A stretch of 5,623 bases of DNA, from assembly GCA_900754615.1 (NCBI GenBank), contig CAAEDN010000119.1, positions 1-5,623 of the forward strand, written 5' to 3'. The stretch is from an uncultured Holdemanella sp. Lineage in GTDB: Bacteria > Bacillota_I > Bacilli_A > Erysipelotrichales > Erysipelotrichaceae. The notes below the pieces were generated by a model that saw nothing but the letters and a program-made list of their open reading frames with translations, was not told the DNA's origin and did no database searches. A program made the translations under genes and the position numbers. How positions within the stretch are numbered: position 1 is the stretch's first letter; each line of letters starts with the position of its first letter. Shown here piece after piece: positions 1 through 4,647 of the stretch.

Positions 1-306
1 GAATTGATAAAGCATGTCCATATTCGTGTATAACGATATCTTATAGCCTTAATGAAGCAAATTTTCCGTCATTAACTATATTTTTATATCCTTGTTACGC
101 AGTATCTTTTTATTTAAGGTGATATTCAAATCCGCAGTGTTCACAAAATTCCCACCTTGTAAATTTCCTATTGTTAACGAAATCTTTTTTTCTTTCAATA
201 GATACTTGTTCATAGCATATTGTAAAGAATCTATTTGTTACTTTAACAATTCTAGATCACCATCAAAATTTTTAACACCGACAAGATTGACTTCTTCCTC
301 TTTAGA
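1..306 (-). pseudogene. Decayed zincin-type metallopeptidase fragment (HEYGH motif), open at left edge
   Basis: Reading leftwards, one frame is protein-like from 306 to 79 apart from a single stop at 238-240. It includes stretches such as KEKKISLTIGNLQGG and NFVNTADLNITLNKK. At about 77-90 the reading must shift frame. It then continues as NIVNDGKFAS, meets another stop at 41-43, and reads DIVIHEYGHALSI into the window edge. HEYGH (bases 14-28) is the HExxH zinc-binding and catalytic signature of zincin metallopeptidases. Two stops and one frameshift make an active product unlikely, and no ATG start is visible after the stop at 307-309. Such domains occur in phage head-associated proteins and in polymorphic toxins, so a mobile-element origin is my inference; the family is not identified. 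The rest of the gene, including any third zinc ligand, lies outside the window. Confidence 0.42.
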
Positions 307-308
307 TT

Positions 309-339
309 AAAAAAAGCACCTTGAATTAACAAGATGCTT
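309..339 (-). terminator. Intrinsic terminator, leftward
   Basis: On the minus strand a 10-bp stem (arms 330-339 and 314-323, one G-U pair, 6-nt loop) runs directly into a U tract complementary to 309-315. It would end leftward transcripts from the decayed gene that stops at 489. No intact gene now feeds it, so it is best read as a fossil of a former transcription unit. Confidence 0.68.
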
Positions 340-348
340 AGATAGCGT

Positions 349-365
349 TCCGGTTTTCAACCGGA
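349..365. repeat. Perfect 7-bp GC-rich inverted repeat, 3-nt spacer
   Basis: TCCGGTT at 349-355 is followed after TTC by AACCGGA at 359-365. It sits 9 bp to the right of the leftward terminator, so on the minus strand two hairpins occur in tandem. It has no U tract on either strand, so it is not itself a terminator. It may be a protein-binding palindrome or an RNA stabilising hairpin; its role is unknown. Confidence 0.4.
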
Positions 366-488
366 CCTTTCCCGTACAATATAACATTGAAAGATATAGG
401 AATTGAATATCAACCACAAGCTACTTCATTTCTAACGCATATGACCTATCCTATAAATATCAGGACGTACTCACTCGTATACGAATCA

Positions 489-705
489 CTATCTATTTCT
501 ATTCTTCCATATCTTTTTGACTTTTTCAACCAATTTAATTTCATCTTTTGTCAGATCTCTTGCACCATTTTCATCATGTACATAACCTTTATGAGTATGT
601 GGCTTCCCAGTGATGTCAATCCATTTTTTCTCAACCCATTGTTTGAATAACGAGTTCTTGATTTTGGCTCATTATCTTTTCCACTAAGGCTTTACATTTC
701 TCATA
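489..705 (-). pseudogene. Decayed protein-coding tail, family not recognised
   Basis: On the minus strand the frame from 668 to the stop at 489-491 reads like a genuine charged C-terminus. It contains KQWVEKKWIDITGKP, then THKGYVHDENGARDLTKDE, and ends in a lysine-rich amphipathic segment closing with KIWKNRNR. It is closed upstream by stops at 669-674. A different frame (634-705) carries another protein-like stretch, YEKCKALVEKIMSQNQELV, ending at a stop at 631-633. The two frames overlap between 634 and 668, so at most one is right there. This pattern suggests an old gene broken by frameshift. The terminator at 309-339 lies downstream in the same orientation. I do not recognise the family. 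Its position beside the HEYGH fragment suggests both come from one degraded element, which is inference. Confidence 0.35.
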
Positions 706-986
706 TTAGTCTGCTTTCTAAATTTAATCCTACCACTCTAATACACAATAGTCTATTCACTTCCATATTCGCAGTCACCATCTCTAATATCATCATACCT
801 CTATCACTCATGCTTTCTCACTTTTTTTACAACATAATTAAATAATATTTAACTTTTTTAACCTCTAGAATCAAATTCAATAGGTCGATTATTTGTTATA
901 AATCTATTCTGTGTGTTATTAATATACGTTTTAATAATCATTTTACAATCAAGTCCATATAATTTGAGAGTCTTTTTTTAAAGCAG
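706..986. other. Gene-free stretch with only a short unassigned minus-strand reading frame
   Basis: No convincing gene is present. The longest protein-like stretch is a minus-strand frame open from 977 to a stop at 858-860. An internal ATG at 939-941 would give 27 residues (beginning MIIKTYINNTQ and ending PIEFDSRG). I see no ribosome binding site before that ATG. Another minus frame around 740-800 reads YDDIRDGDCEYGSE before a stop. These could be further scraps of the decayed element to the left, or chance. No tRNA, repeat array or riboswitch is visible. Confidence 0.45.
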
Positions 987-1044
987 AAAAAAATACCCAC
1001 AAGCAAGAATCACAGCTAACATGTTGTCATCTTTCTTATGGGTA
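987..1044 (-). terminator. Intrinsic terminator of the TrmH-family gene
   Basis: On the minus strand the arm complementary to 1035-1044 (TACCCATAAG) pairs with the arm complementary to 994-1003 (CTTGTGGGTA). This gives a 10-bp stem with one G-U pair, followed at once by seven U residues (987-993). The intervening loop is about 31 nt and may fold further. It begins 11 bp downstream of the methyltransferase stop codon, in the right orientation to end that transcript. Confidence 0.7.
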
Positions 1045-1055
1045 CCATTTAAGGC

Positions 1056-1775
1056 TTATTTCTTTTTTTGTCTTAAGATTTCAAAACTAAACACAGCTGC
1101 TGCACTGGCAGAATCTAAAGCATTTCTAAAATCCCTTCCGTATTCTACGACAATGTTTTGTTTTGAAGCCGAAGTAATCGTTGAGCTAAGTCCTCTTAAA
1201 GCTCCGCCTAAGCAGAGACAGAAATCAGATTCAAAAACATAATCATATAATCCTACGGCATCTTTTCTATGGGCGCATAGAATTGGAAGTTTATTCTTCG
1301 CACAATAATCCACTAATTCTTCATCACTATTCACAAAATAGATAGGTAGCTTTTCATAAGCTCCAGCACTTGCCTTCAATATTGTTTGTTCGGCAAAGCT
1401 CCAGTCTCTTTTAGGAAGGATCATCGCATCGCAGCCAGATGCATAAAGCGTTCTAGAAATACTTCCTAGATTGTATGGATCTTCCACTCCATCAATGTAA
1501 CATAAAAAGCCATGTACTTTATTATCAATTAGCTGAGGAATTGTTTTTTCTTCAGCTAGAAGTAAAATACCTCCATGCGTTTTGCCTGTAGCCATCTCAT
1601 TGATTTGTTCGCGTGAACAAAATATAACCTCACAATCATTGCTTTTCGCAAGACTTACTAAATATCTTGTGTCCTTGGTATTTTTCTTCTTATCTATATA
1701 TAATCTTTTACAATTTCTTGTACCTGCTTCCAATAGGGCTTTGCAGGAAATGGCCCCTTCAAATATTTTTTCCAT
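1056..1775 (-). CDS. TrmH/SpoU-family RNA methyltransferase (RlmB-like layout, divergent motifs)
   Basis: The 239-residue product has the two-part layout of RlmB-type SPOUT enzymes, which transfer a methyl group from S-adenosylmethionine to a ribose 2'-OH in tRNA or rRNA. Residues 1-75 resemble the small N-terminal substrate-binding domain, ending in the typical HGGILLL segment. Residues about 88-235 form the knotted SpoU domain. Motif I is well kept (DGVEDPYNLGSISRT, residues 95-109, with the conserved Asn102 and Arg108). Motif II is LGGALRGLS (189-197), where the family normally has G-S-E-G-x-G. Motif III (about 208-228) lacks the usual I-P and S-L-N residues and reads ALDSAS. The target RNA cannot be told from sequence. 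The ATG at 1775 is the only start, because a stop lies just upstream. A -10 box lies only 6 bp before it and no Shine-Dalgarno sequence is present, suggesting a leaderless message. The gene is monocistronic and diverges from the permease gene. Confidence 0.87.
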   Translation of the reverse strand: MEKIFEGAISCKALLEAGTRNCKRLYIDKKKNTKDTRYLVSLAKSNDCEVIFCSREQINEMATGKTHGGILLLAEEKTIPQLIDNKVHGFLCYIDGVEDPYNLGSISRTLYASGCDAMILPKRDWSFAEQTILKASAGAYEKLPIYFVNSDEELVDYCAKNKLPILCAHRKDAVGLYDYVFESDFCLCLGGALRGLSSTITSASKQNIVVEYGRDFRNALDSASAAAVFSFEILRQKKK

Positions 1776-1781
1776 AGGTTT

Positions 1782-1810
1782 ATTATAATGGCTTTCTTAA
1801 TTTTTTTCTA
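1782..1810 (-). promoter_or_regulatory. Sigma-A-type promoter for the TrmH-family gene
   Basis: On the minus strand a perfect TATAAT (1782-1787) follows a TAGAAA -35-like hexamer (1805-1810) at 17-bp spacing. Transcription would begin at about 1774-1776, essentially on the A of the start codon at 1775, so the mRNA would have no leader. The -10 lies in the 8-bp palindrome ATTATAAT (1782-1789), which also presents TATAAT on the plus strand, though with no fitting -35 there. Confidence 0.6.
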
Positions 1811-1821
1811 GATGGTATTAT
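1793..1821 (+). promoter_or_regulatory. Weak candidate promoter for the AI-2E-family gene
   Basis: TATTAT (1816-1821) with a poor TTTCTT hexamer (1793-1798) at 17-bp spacing is the best plus-strand candidate before the permease gene. It would start RNA near 1828, leaving a leader of about 22 nt that carries the AAGGAG site. It overlaps the -35 region of the divergent methyltransferase promoter, so the two units share a very short control region. Confidence 0.35.
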
Positions 1822-1832
1822 ATATGGTATGG

Positions 1833-1838
1833 AAGGAG
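1833..1838 (+). promoter_or_regulatory. Ribosome binding site that fixes the permease start at 1850
   Basis: AAGGAG lies 11 nt before the ATG at 1850-1852. It falls after the in-frame ATG at 1829, so that earlier codon has no ribosome binding site and would sit at the predicted transcription start. The in-frame TTG at 1841 is too close to the site. The 1850 start is therefore preferred. Confidence 0.65.
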
Positions 1839-1849
1839 CCTTGACATAC

Positions 1850-3007
1850 ATGCAATTTAAAATCACTCAGGAAATGAAACAAAAAATCATTGTTTATTCC
1901 GCGTCTTTAATTATCGCTATTCTCTTTTTTACAATATTGAATCGGTTTAAAGACATCAAACGAGCCATCCAATTTATAATGACGATTCTTTTTCCGTTCT
2001 TACTTGGTATAGGAATTGCCTTTATCTTAAACAATCCAGAAAAATGGGTTGAAAATAAGCTTTTAAAGAATGTTCCTCTACAAAAGAATCATAAAAGAAT
2101 TTTAGCTACATTAATCGTATTTGTATTGGCCATTGGATTCTTGATCTTATTCTTCTCAATCATCATTCCAAATACAGTTGATTCTGTACGCCAATTCTCG
2201 ACAAATATCGCGGCTTATTCTGATACATTAATTGGATACACAAAAGATTTTGCGTATCGTATGAACATTTCAGAAAAACAAGTAGAACAAATGTTGATCA
2301 ACTTCGATATCACTAAGAAGATTACAAGCATAGTAACAGAATCCATTCCTAAGATTGCTTCTTATTCTTATAGCTTTGTGAAAGGATTTATCAATTTAAT
2401 TCTAGCTTTCGTTTCCGCATTCTACATTTTATTAGACCGTGAAACCTTGGTTAAAGGAATCAAAAAATTAAATTATTCTTTATTTGATAAAAACTTTGCG
2501 AACTATTTAACACTATGGACAAATGATGCGAAAACCGTATTTGAACAATACATCGTTGGAAACATCATCGACTCATTTATTGTAGGTGTTTTATGTTATA
2601 TGGTCATTTTATTTCTTAAAATCCCATATACAAATATGATTGCCCTAATTGTAGGTGTGACAAATGTGATTCCTGTATTTGGACCTTTCTTAGGTGCCAT
2701 CCCCGTAATTATTATTCTTTGTTTGATTGATCCATTATCTGCCTTGATATTTGCGATTGTAATATTTATCATCCAACAAATCGATGGAAATATCATTAAG
2801 CCTATCGTTCTTGGTGATAAGCTAGGTATGTCTGGTTTCTGGATCTTATTCTCTGTTACCGTTGGTGGCGCATTATTTGGTGTTGTTGGAATGTTCTTAG
2901 GTGTTCCAATCTTTGCCTTAATTTATGCAGGTATTCATGATTATATTACTGTTCGATTAAAACATAAAAAAATCACTGTAAACGACAAAGCAGGTACTAT
3001 TGACTAA
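1850..3007 (+). CDS. AI-2E transporter family (PerM/YdiK-type) membrane protein
   Basis: This 385-residue polytopic protein matches the AI-2E exporter/PerM family (PF01594) in length and layout. A short cytoplasmic N-terminus is followed by transmembrane pairs at about 14-62 and 84-107. A long soluble segment follows (about 108-172, amphipathic, poorly conserved in the family), then a hydrophobic bundle from about 174 to 365. The diagnostic C-terminal half is clear: PYTNMIALIVGVTNVIPVFG at 259-278, then QQIDGNIIKPIVLG at 309-322, and GVVGMFLGVPIFA at 344-356. Members are named after E. coli TqsA (autoinducer-2 export), but others act as sodium or lithium/proton antiporters and most have no known substrate, so AI-2 transport should not be assumed. 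An alternative upstream ATG at 1829 would add seven residues but lacks a ribosome binding site. The last codons form the left arm of the terminator. The gene appears monocistronic. Confidence 0.9.
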   Translation: MQFKITQEMKQKIIVYSASLIIAILFFTILNRFKDIKRAIQFIMTILFPFLLGIGIAFILNNPEKWVENKLLKNVPLQKNHKRILATLIVFVLAIGFLILFFSIIIPNTVDSVRQFSTNIAAYSDTLIGYTKDFAYRMNISEKQVEQMLINFDITKKITSIVTESIPKIASYSYSFVKGFINLILAFVSAFYILLDRETLVKGIKKLNYSLFDKNFANYLTLWTNDAKTVFEQYIVGNIIDSFIVGVLCYMVILFLKIPYTNMIALIVGVTNVIPVFGPFLGAIPVIIILCLIDPLSALIFAIVIFIIQQIDGNIIKPIVLGDKLGMSGFWILFSVTVGGALFGVVGMFLGVPIFALIYAGIHDYITVRLKHKKITVNDKAGTID

Positions 3008-3021
3008 TAGACCTGCTTTTT
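2987..3021 (+). terminator. Intrinsic terminator overlapping the permease stop codon
   Basis: The arm AAAGCAGGT (2987-2995) pairs perfectly with ACCTGCTTT (3011-3019). After one bulged A, CTATT (2997-3001) pairs with AATAG (3006-3010) across a 4-nt loop. The stem runs into a U tract (3017-3021). The stop codon TAA (3005-3007) sits at the tip of the hairpin, and the last seven sense codons overlap or lie within the left side. Confidence 0.85.
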
Positions 3022-3040
3022 ACGTGCAATTTTAAAAAAA

Positions 3041-3050
3041 TGTGTATACT
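3041..3050 (+). promoter_or_regulatory. Extended -10 promoter for the metal-exporter gene
   Basis: TATACT at 3045-3050 is preceded by TGTG, matching an extended -10 element (TGn). No good -35 is present at normal spacing, as is common with extended -10 promoters. RNA would start near 3057, leaving a leader of under 20 nt. That is too short for a metal riboswitch such as yybP-ykoY, so any metal control must come from a DNA-binding regulator. Confidence 0.5.
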
Positions 3051-3060
3051 TAATAAAGTT

Positions 3061-3066
3061 AGGAGG
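3061..3066 (+). promoter_or_regulatory. Consensus ribosome binding site selecting a TTG start
   Basis: AGGAGG lies 8 nt before the TTG at 3075-3077, which is ideal spacing. No in-frame ATG occurs nearby upstream, so TTG is the start codon. The next in-frame ATG is at codon 17, inside the first membrane segment. Confidence 0.85.
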
Positions 3067-3074
3067 AACTACCT

Positions 3075-3959
3075 TTGAATTTTATAGATATTATTTTAGA
3101 TACAGTACACGATACATGGGCCATGCTTCCCTTATTGTATGTCACATATTGTATTTTAGAAGTTTTTGAAAGAAAAAATACACAAGATGATAAGCTTTTC
3201 TTCGGGCTACAAAGACTAGGCCCCATACTTGGTGCTTTTGTTGGTCTGATTCCGCAATGTGGCTTTAGTATTTTAGCTGCTATGTTGTTTGTTCAAAACA
3301 ATATCACACTAGGAACGCTAGTCAGTGTTATGATTGCGACTAGTGATGAAGCCATTCCGATTCTAATTAGCAATCCTAAAATGTATTCATCTTTACTTGG
3401 TATTTTAGGATTAAAACTCATTATTGCGATTGTCGTAGGGTTATTCACCGATCACGTATTGTTCCGTAATCAAAAAATCCTTCGTTTTGAAGATATGGAA
3501 GAAGAGGATTATGATGAGGATGAATACGAGGAAGAAGAAAGCTCTGGTTCAAGCTGTCCTTGTTGCTATCCAGAATATCCACTTTGGATCAGTGCGCTAT
3601 TAAGATCTTTAAAAATCTATGTATTTATCTTTATCACAAGCTTTGTATTAACCCTTTTAATGGAATGGATTGGCGAAAAGACACTTTCTATGATTCTTCT
3701 TCAAAATAATCTATTCCAACCCATCATTGCTGCTCTATTCGGTTTTATTCCTAATTGCGCAGCTACTGTCGTTCTTACACAGCTTTATACAGCAGGAGAA
3801 CTTTCATTTGGTTCTTTACTTGCTGGGCTTGTCACAAATGCAGGTCTAGGCCTTATTGTAATGATTCGTTATGAAGCAAGAAAGAAAGACATTTTAAGAA
3901 CCATTTCCATTCTGTTTATAACAGGAGTTATCGTAGGAATTGGATTTATGTTATTATAG
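3075..3959 (+). CDS. ArsP_2/DUF2899-type putative heavy-metal (arsenic or manganese) exporter
   Basis: This 294-residue membrane protein fits the ArsP_2 family (PF11449), described as a putative 10-TM heavy-metal exporter and often annotated as arsenic efflux protein or putative manganese transporter. It shows internal pseudo-symmetry: GLIPQCGFS at 57-65 in the first half and GFIPNCAAT at 223-231 in the second. Each is followed by a TLGTL- or SFGSL-type segment and another helix. The conserved TSDEAIPIL segment (89-97) supports the family. Between the halves is a hydrophilic loop with an acidic run (139-155, 14 of 17 residues Asp or Glu) followed by CPCC (161-164). Many relatives, as I recall them, carry His/Cys-rich sequence in this loop, so a metal-sensing or metal-delivery role is plausible but inferred. 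Translation starts at TTG with a consensus AGGAGG. The gene stands alone between two terminators. The metal cannot be assigned from sequence. Confidence 0.82.
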   Translation: MNFIDIILDTVHDTWAMLPLLYVTYCILEVFERKNTQDDKLFFGLQRLGPILGAFVGLIPQCGFSILAAMLFVQNNITLGTLVSVMIATSDEAIPILISNPKMYSSLLGILGLKLIIAIVVGLFTDHVLFRNQKILRFEDMEEEDYDEDEYEEEESSGSSCPCCYPEYPLWISALLRSLKIYVFIFITSFVLTLLMEWIGEKTLSMILLQNNLFQPIIAALFGFIPNCAATVVLTQLYTAGELSFGSLLAGLVTNAGLGLIVMIRYEARKKDILRTISILFITGVIVGIGFMLL

Positions 3960-3980
3960 CCACAAATGTGGCTATTTTTT
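3956..3980 (+). terminator. Intrinsic terminator overlapping the exporter stop codon
   Basis: The arm ATAGCCAC (3956-3963) pairs perfectly with GTGGCTAT (3968-3975) around a 4-nt loop and is followed by a U run to 3980. The TAG stop (3957-3959) is inside the left arm. The minus strand has no U tract after the stem, so the terminator works rightward only. Confidence 0.87.
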
Positions 3981-3981
3981 A

Positions 3982-4172
3982 TTATCTTTGCAGGAATATC
4001 AAGATATCAAAATGTTCGTAGTCATACCAAAATAATAGAATAAGTATCGATACAATCAAAAGAATAATAGCGAAAAAGTCCTCATTTTTTCTTGAAATTT
4101 ATCTTAATTTAATTCTGGATGTGCATCGAGCTCTTCCAGTCTTTTCTTAGCTATTTTATCTAGCCAACTCAT
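3982..4172 (-). pseudogene. Small single-span membrane protein gene, apparently broken; 22-residue ORF remains
   Basis: From an ATG at 4170-4172 the minus strand encodes MSWLDKIAKKRLEELDAHPE plus Leu-Asn, then a TAA at 4104-4106. GCGAGG (4181-4186) lies 8 nt before the ATG and a TATAAT lies further upstream, so this start looks genuine. Past the stop the same frame gives DKFQEK. After a run of six A residues the reading becomes convincing only in the next frame: NEDFFAIILL followed by a Val/Ile/Leu-rich segment (one transmembrane helix), then FWYDYEHFD and a stop at 3982-3984. Joined, this would be a protein of about 62 residues with an amphipathic N-terminus and one membrane span. One nonsense change plus loss of one A in the poly-A run explains the break. 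Alternatives are a functional 22-residue peptide, or recoding. I do not recognise the family. Confidence 0.4.
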
Positions 4173-4204
4173 ATGATGTACCTCGCTTTAATTTTATTTT
4201 AACA

Positions 4205-4210
4205 ATTATA
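4205..4210 (-). promoter_or_regulatory. -10 box ahead of the broken small gene
   Basis: A perfect TATAAT on the minus strand would start RNA near 4198, giving a leader of about 26 nt with the GCGAGG site. The nearest -35-like hexamer, TTACCA, is 19 bp upstream, which is long. The AT-rich context makes chance matches likely. Confidence 0.35.
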
Positions 4211-4266
4211 TTTATATATTTTTAGAATATGGTAAACTTGGGCAATTTTTTGGACAATTAAACACG

Positions 4267-4297
4267 AAAAAAGCTAGAAACATCTGTTTCTAGCTTT
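4267..4297 (-). terminator. Intrinsic terminator of the tRNA unit
   Basis: A perfect 12-bp stem (arms 4286-4297 and 4270-4281, 4-nt loop) leads on the minus strand into six U residues (4267-4272, partly in the stem). It lies 15 bp downstream of the tRNA-Leu 3' end. It has only a weak T run on the plus side. Confidence 0.87.
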
Positions 4298-4311
4298 ATT
4301 TTCCAAAAAAA

Positions 4312-4398
4312 TGGTGGGGACGGTGGGACTTGAACCCACACGGGATTTCTCCCAACGGATTTTAAGTCCGTTGCGTCTGCCTATTCCGCCACGACCCC
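4312..4398 (-). tRNA. tRNA-Leu, anticodon UAA
   Basis: An 87-nt class II tRNA with encoded CCA (4312-4314) and discriminator A. The anticodon stem ACGGA/UCCGU frames the 7-nt loop CUUAAAA with anticodon UAA, which reads UUA and UUG. A long variable arm (GGGAGAAAUCCC) and the T arm GUGGG-UUCAAGU-CCCAC confirm the leucine class. The acceptor stem pairs GGGGUCG with CGUCCCC, leaving a U5-U68 mismatch in an otherwise perfect stem. It is second in a two-tRNA unit, 7 bp after tRNA-Cys. Confidence 0.95.
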
Positions 4399-4405
4399 AT
4401 GTAAT

Positions 4406-4479
4406 TGGAGGTTCCGATCAGATTTGAACTGATGATCACAGAGTTGCAGTCTATTGCCTTACCACTTGGCTACGGAACC
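4406..4479 (-). tRNA. tRNA-Cys, anticodon GCA
   Basis: A 74-nt tRNA with a perfect acceptor stem GGUUCCG/CGGAACC, discriminator U (the cysteine identity base) and encoded CCA (4406-4408). The anticodon loop CUGCAAC carries GCA. The T arm is AUCAG-UUCAAAU-CUGAU. It is the first gene of the tRNA unit. Confidence 0.96.
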
Positions 4480-4499
4480 ATTTCGTTGACTGCCCATAT

Positions 4500-4528
4500 A
4501 TAATACCTCAACGTAAAATAAAAAGCAA
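4500..4528 (-). promoter_or_regulatory. Promoter of the tRNA-Cys/tRNA-Leu unit
   Basis: On the minus strand TTGCTT (4523-4528) and TATTAT (4500-4505) are spaced by 17 bp, with RNA predicted to start near 4492, about 13 nt before tRNA-Cys. The A/T tracts at about 4529-4560, directly upstream of the -35, are placed where an UP element would be, which fits a strong stable-RNA promoter. Confidence 0.68.
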
Positions 4529-4585
4529 GAAAAAATTTAATTTTTTTTTACATTTTTTTAAAAACCGTACATTTTCCCTTTTTGG

Positions 4586-4614
4586 TTGAACTTATTTGTT
4601 AAATAGCCTATGAT
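4586..4614 (+). promoter_or_regulatory. Sigma-A-type promoter of the YitT-family gene
   Basis: TTGAAC (4586-4591) and TATGAT (4609-4614) are spaced by exactly 17 bp. RNA would start near 4621, downstream of the in-frame ATG at 4618, which rules that codon out as the main start if this promoter is used. The promoter is divergent from the tRNA promoter. Confidence 0.62.
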
Positions 4615-4631
4615 TAGATGGTCAATGAACA

Positions 4632-4636
4632 AGAGG
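4632..4636 (+). promoter_or_regulatory. Ribosome binding site favouring the 4648 start
   Basis: AGAGG lies 11 nt before the ATG at 4648-4650. No ribosome binding site precedes the ATG at 4618. Together with the promoter position this selects the shorter protein. Confidence 0.5.
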
Positions 4637-4647
4637 TATTTTATATT

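Noticed and set aside
475..484. 10-bp palindrome TCGTATACGA as an operator or recombination site
   Set aside because: It is short, occurs once, and has no gene or partner copy nearby.
92..650. Two plus-strand open frames (92-310 and 387-650)
   Set aside because: Neither has a ribosome binding site or a recognisable composition. The minus strand of the same DNA reads as decayed protein, so these are shadows.
1021..1242. Plus-strand open frame opposite the methyltransferase 3' end
   Set aside because: It lies antisense to a clear SpoU domain, has no ribosome binding site, and overlaps the terminator.
1841..1846. Perfect TTGACA as a -35 box
   Set aside because: There is no -10 at 16-18 bp downstream, and it lies at the start of the permease gene.
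1829..1849. Upstream ATG of the permease gene
   Set aside because: The only AAGGAG lies after this codon, and the candidate promoter places the RNA start on it; the ATG at 1850 fits better.
3022..3074. Metal riboswitch (yybP-ykoY type) before the exporter
   Set aside because: The space between the terminator and the TTG start is about 50 bp and contains the promoter, leaving a leader under 20 nt.
4618..4647. Upstream ATG of the YitT-family gene
   Set aside because: A well-spaced promoter predicts RNA to start near 4621, and no ribosome binding site precedes 4618.
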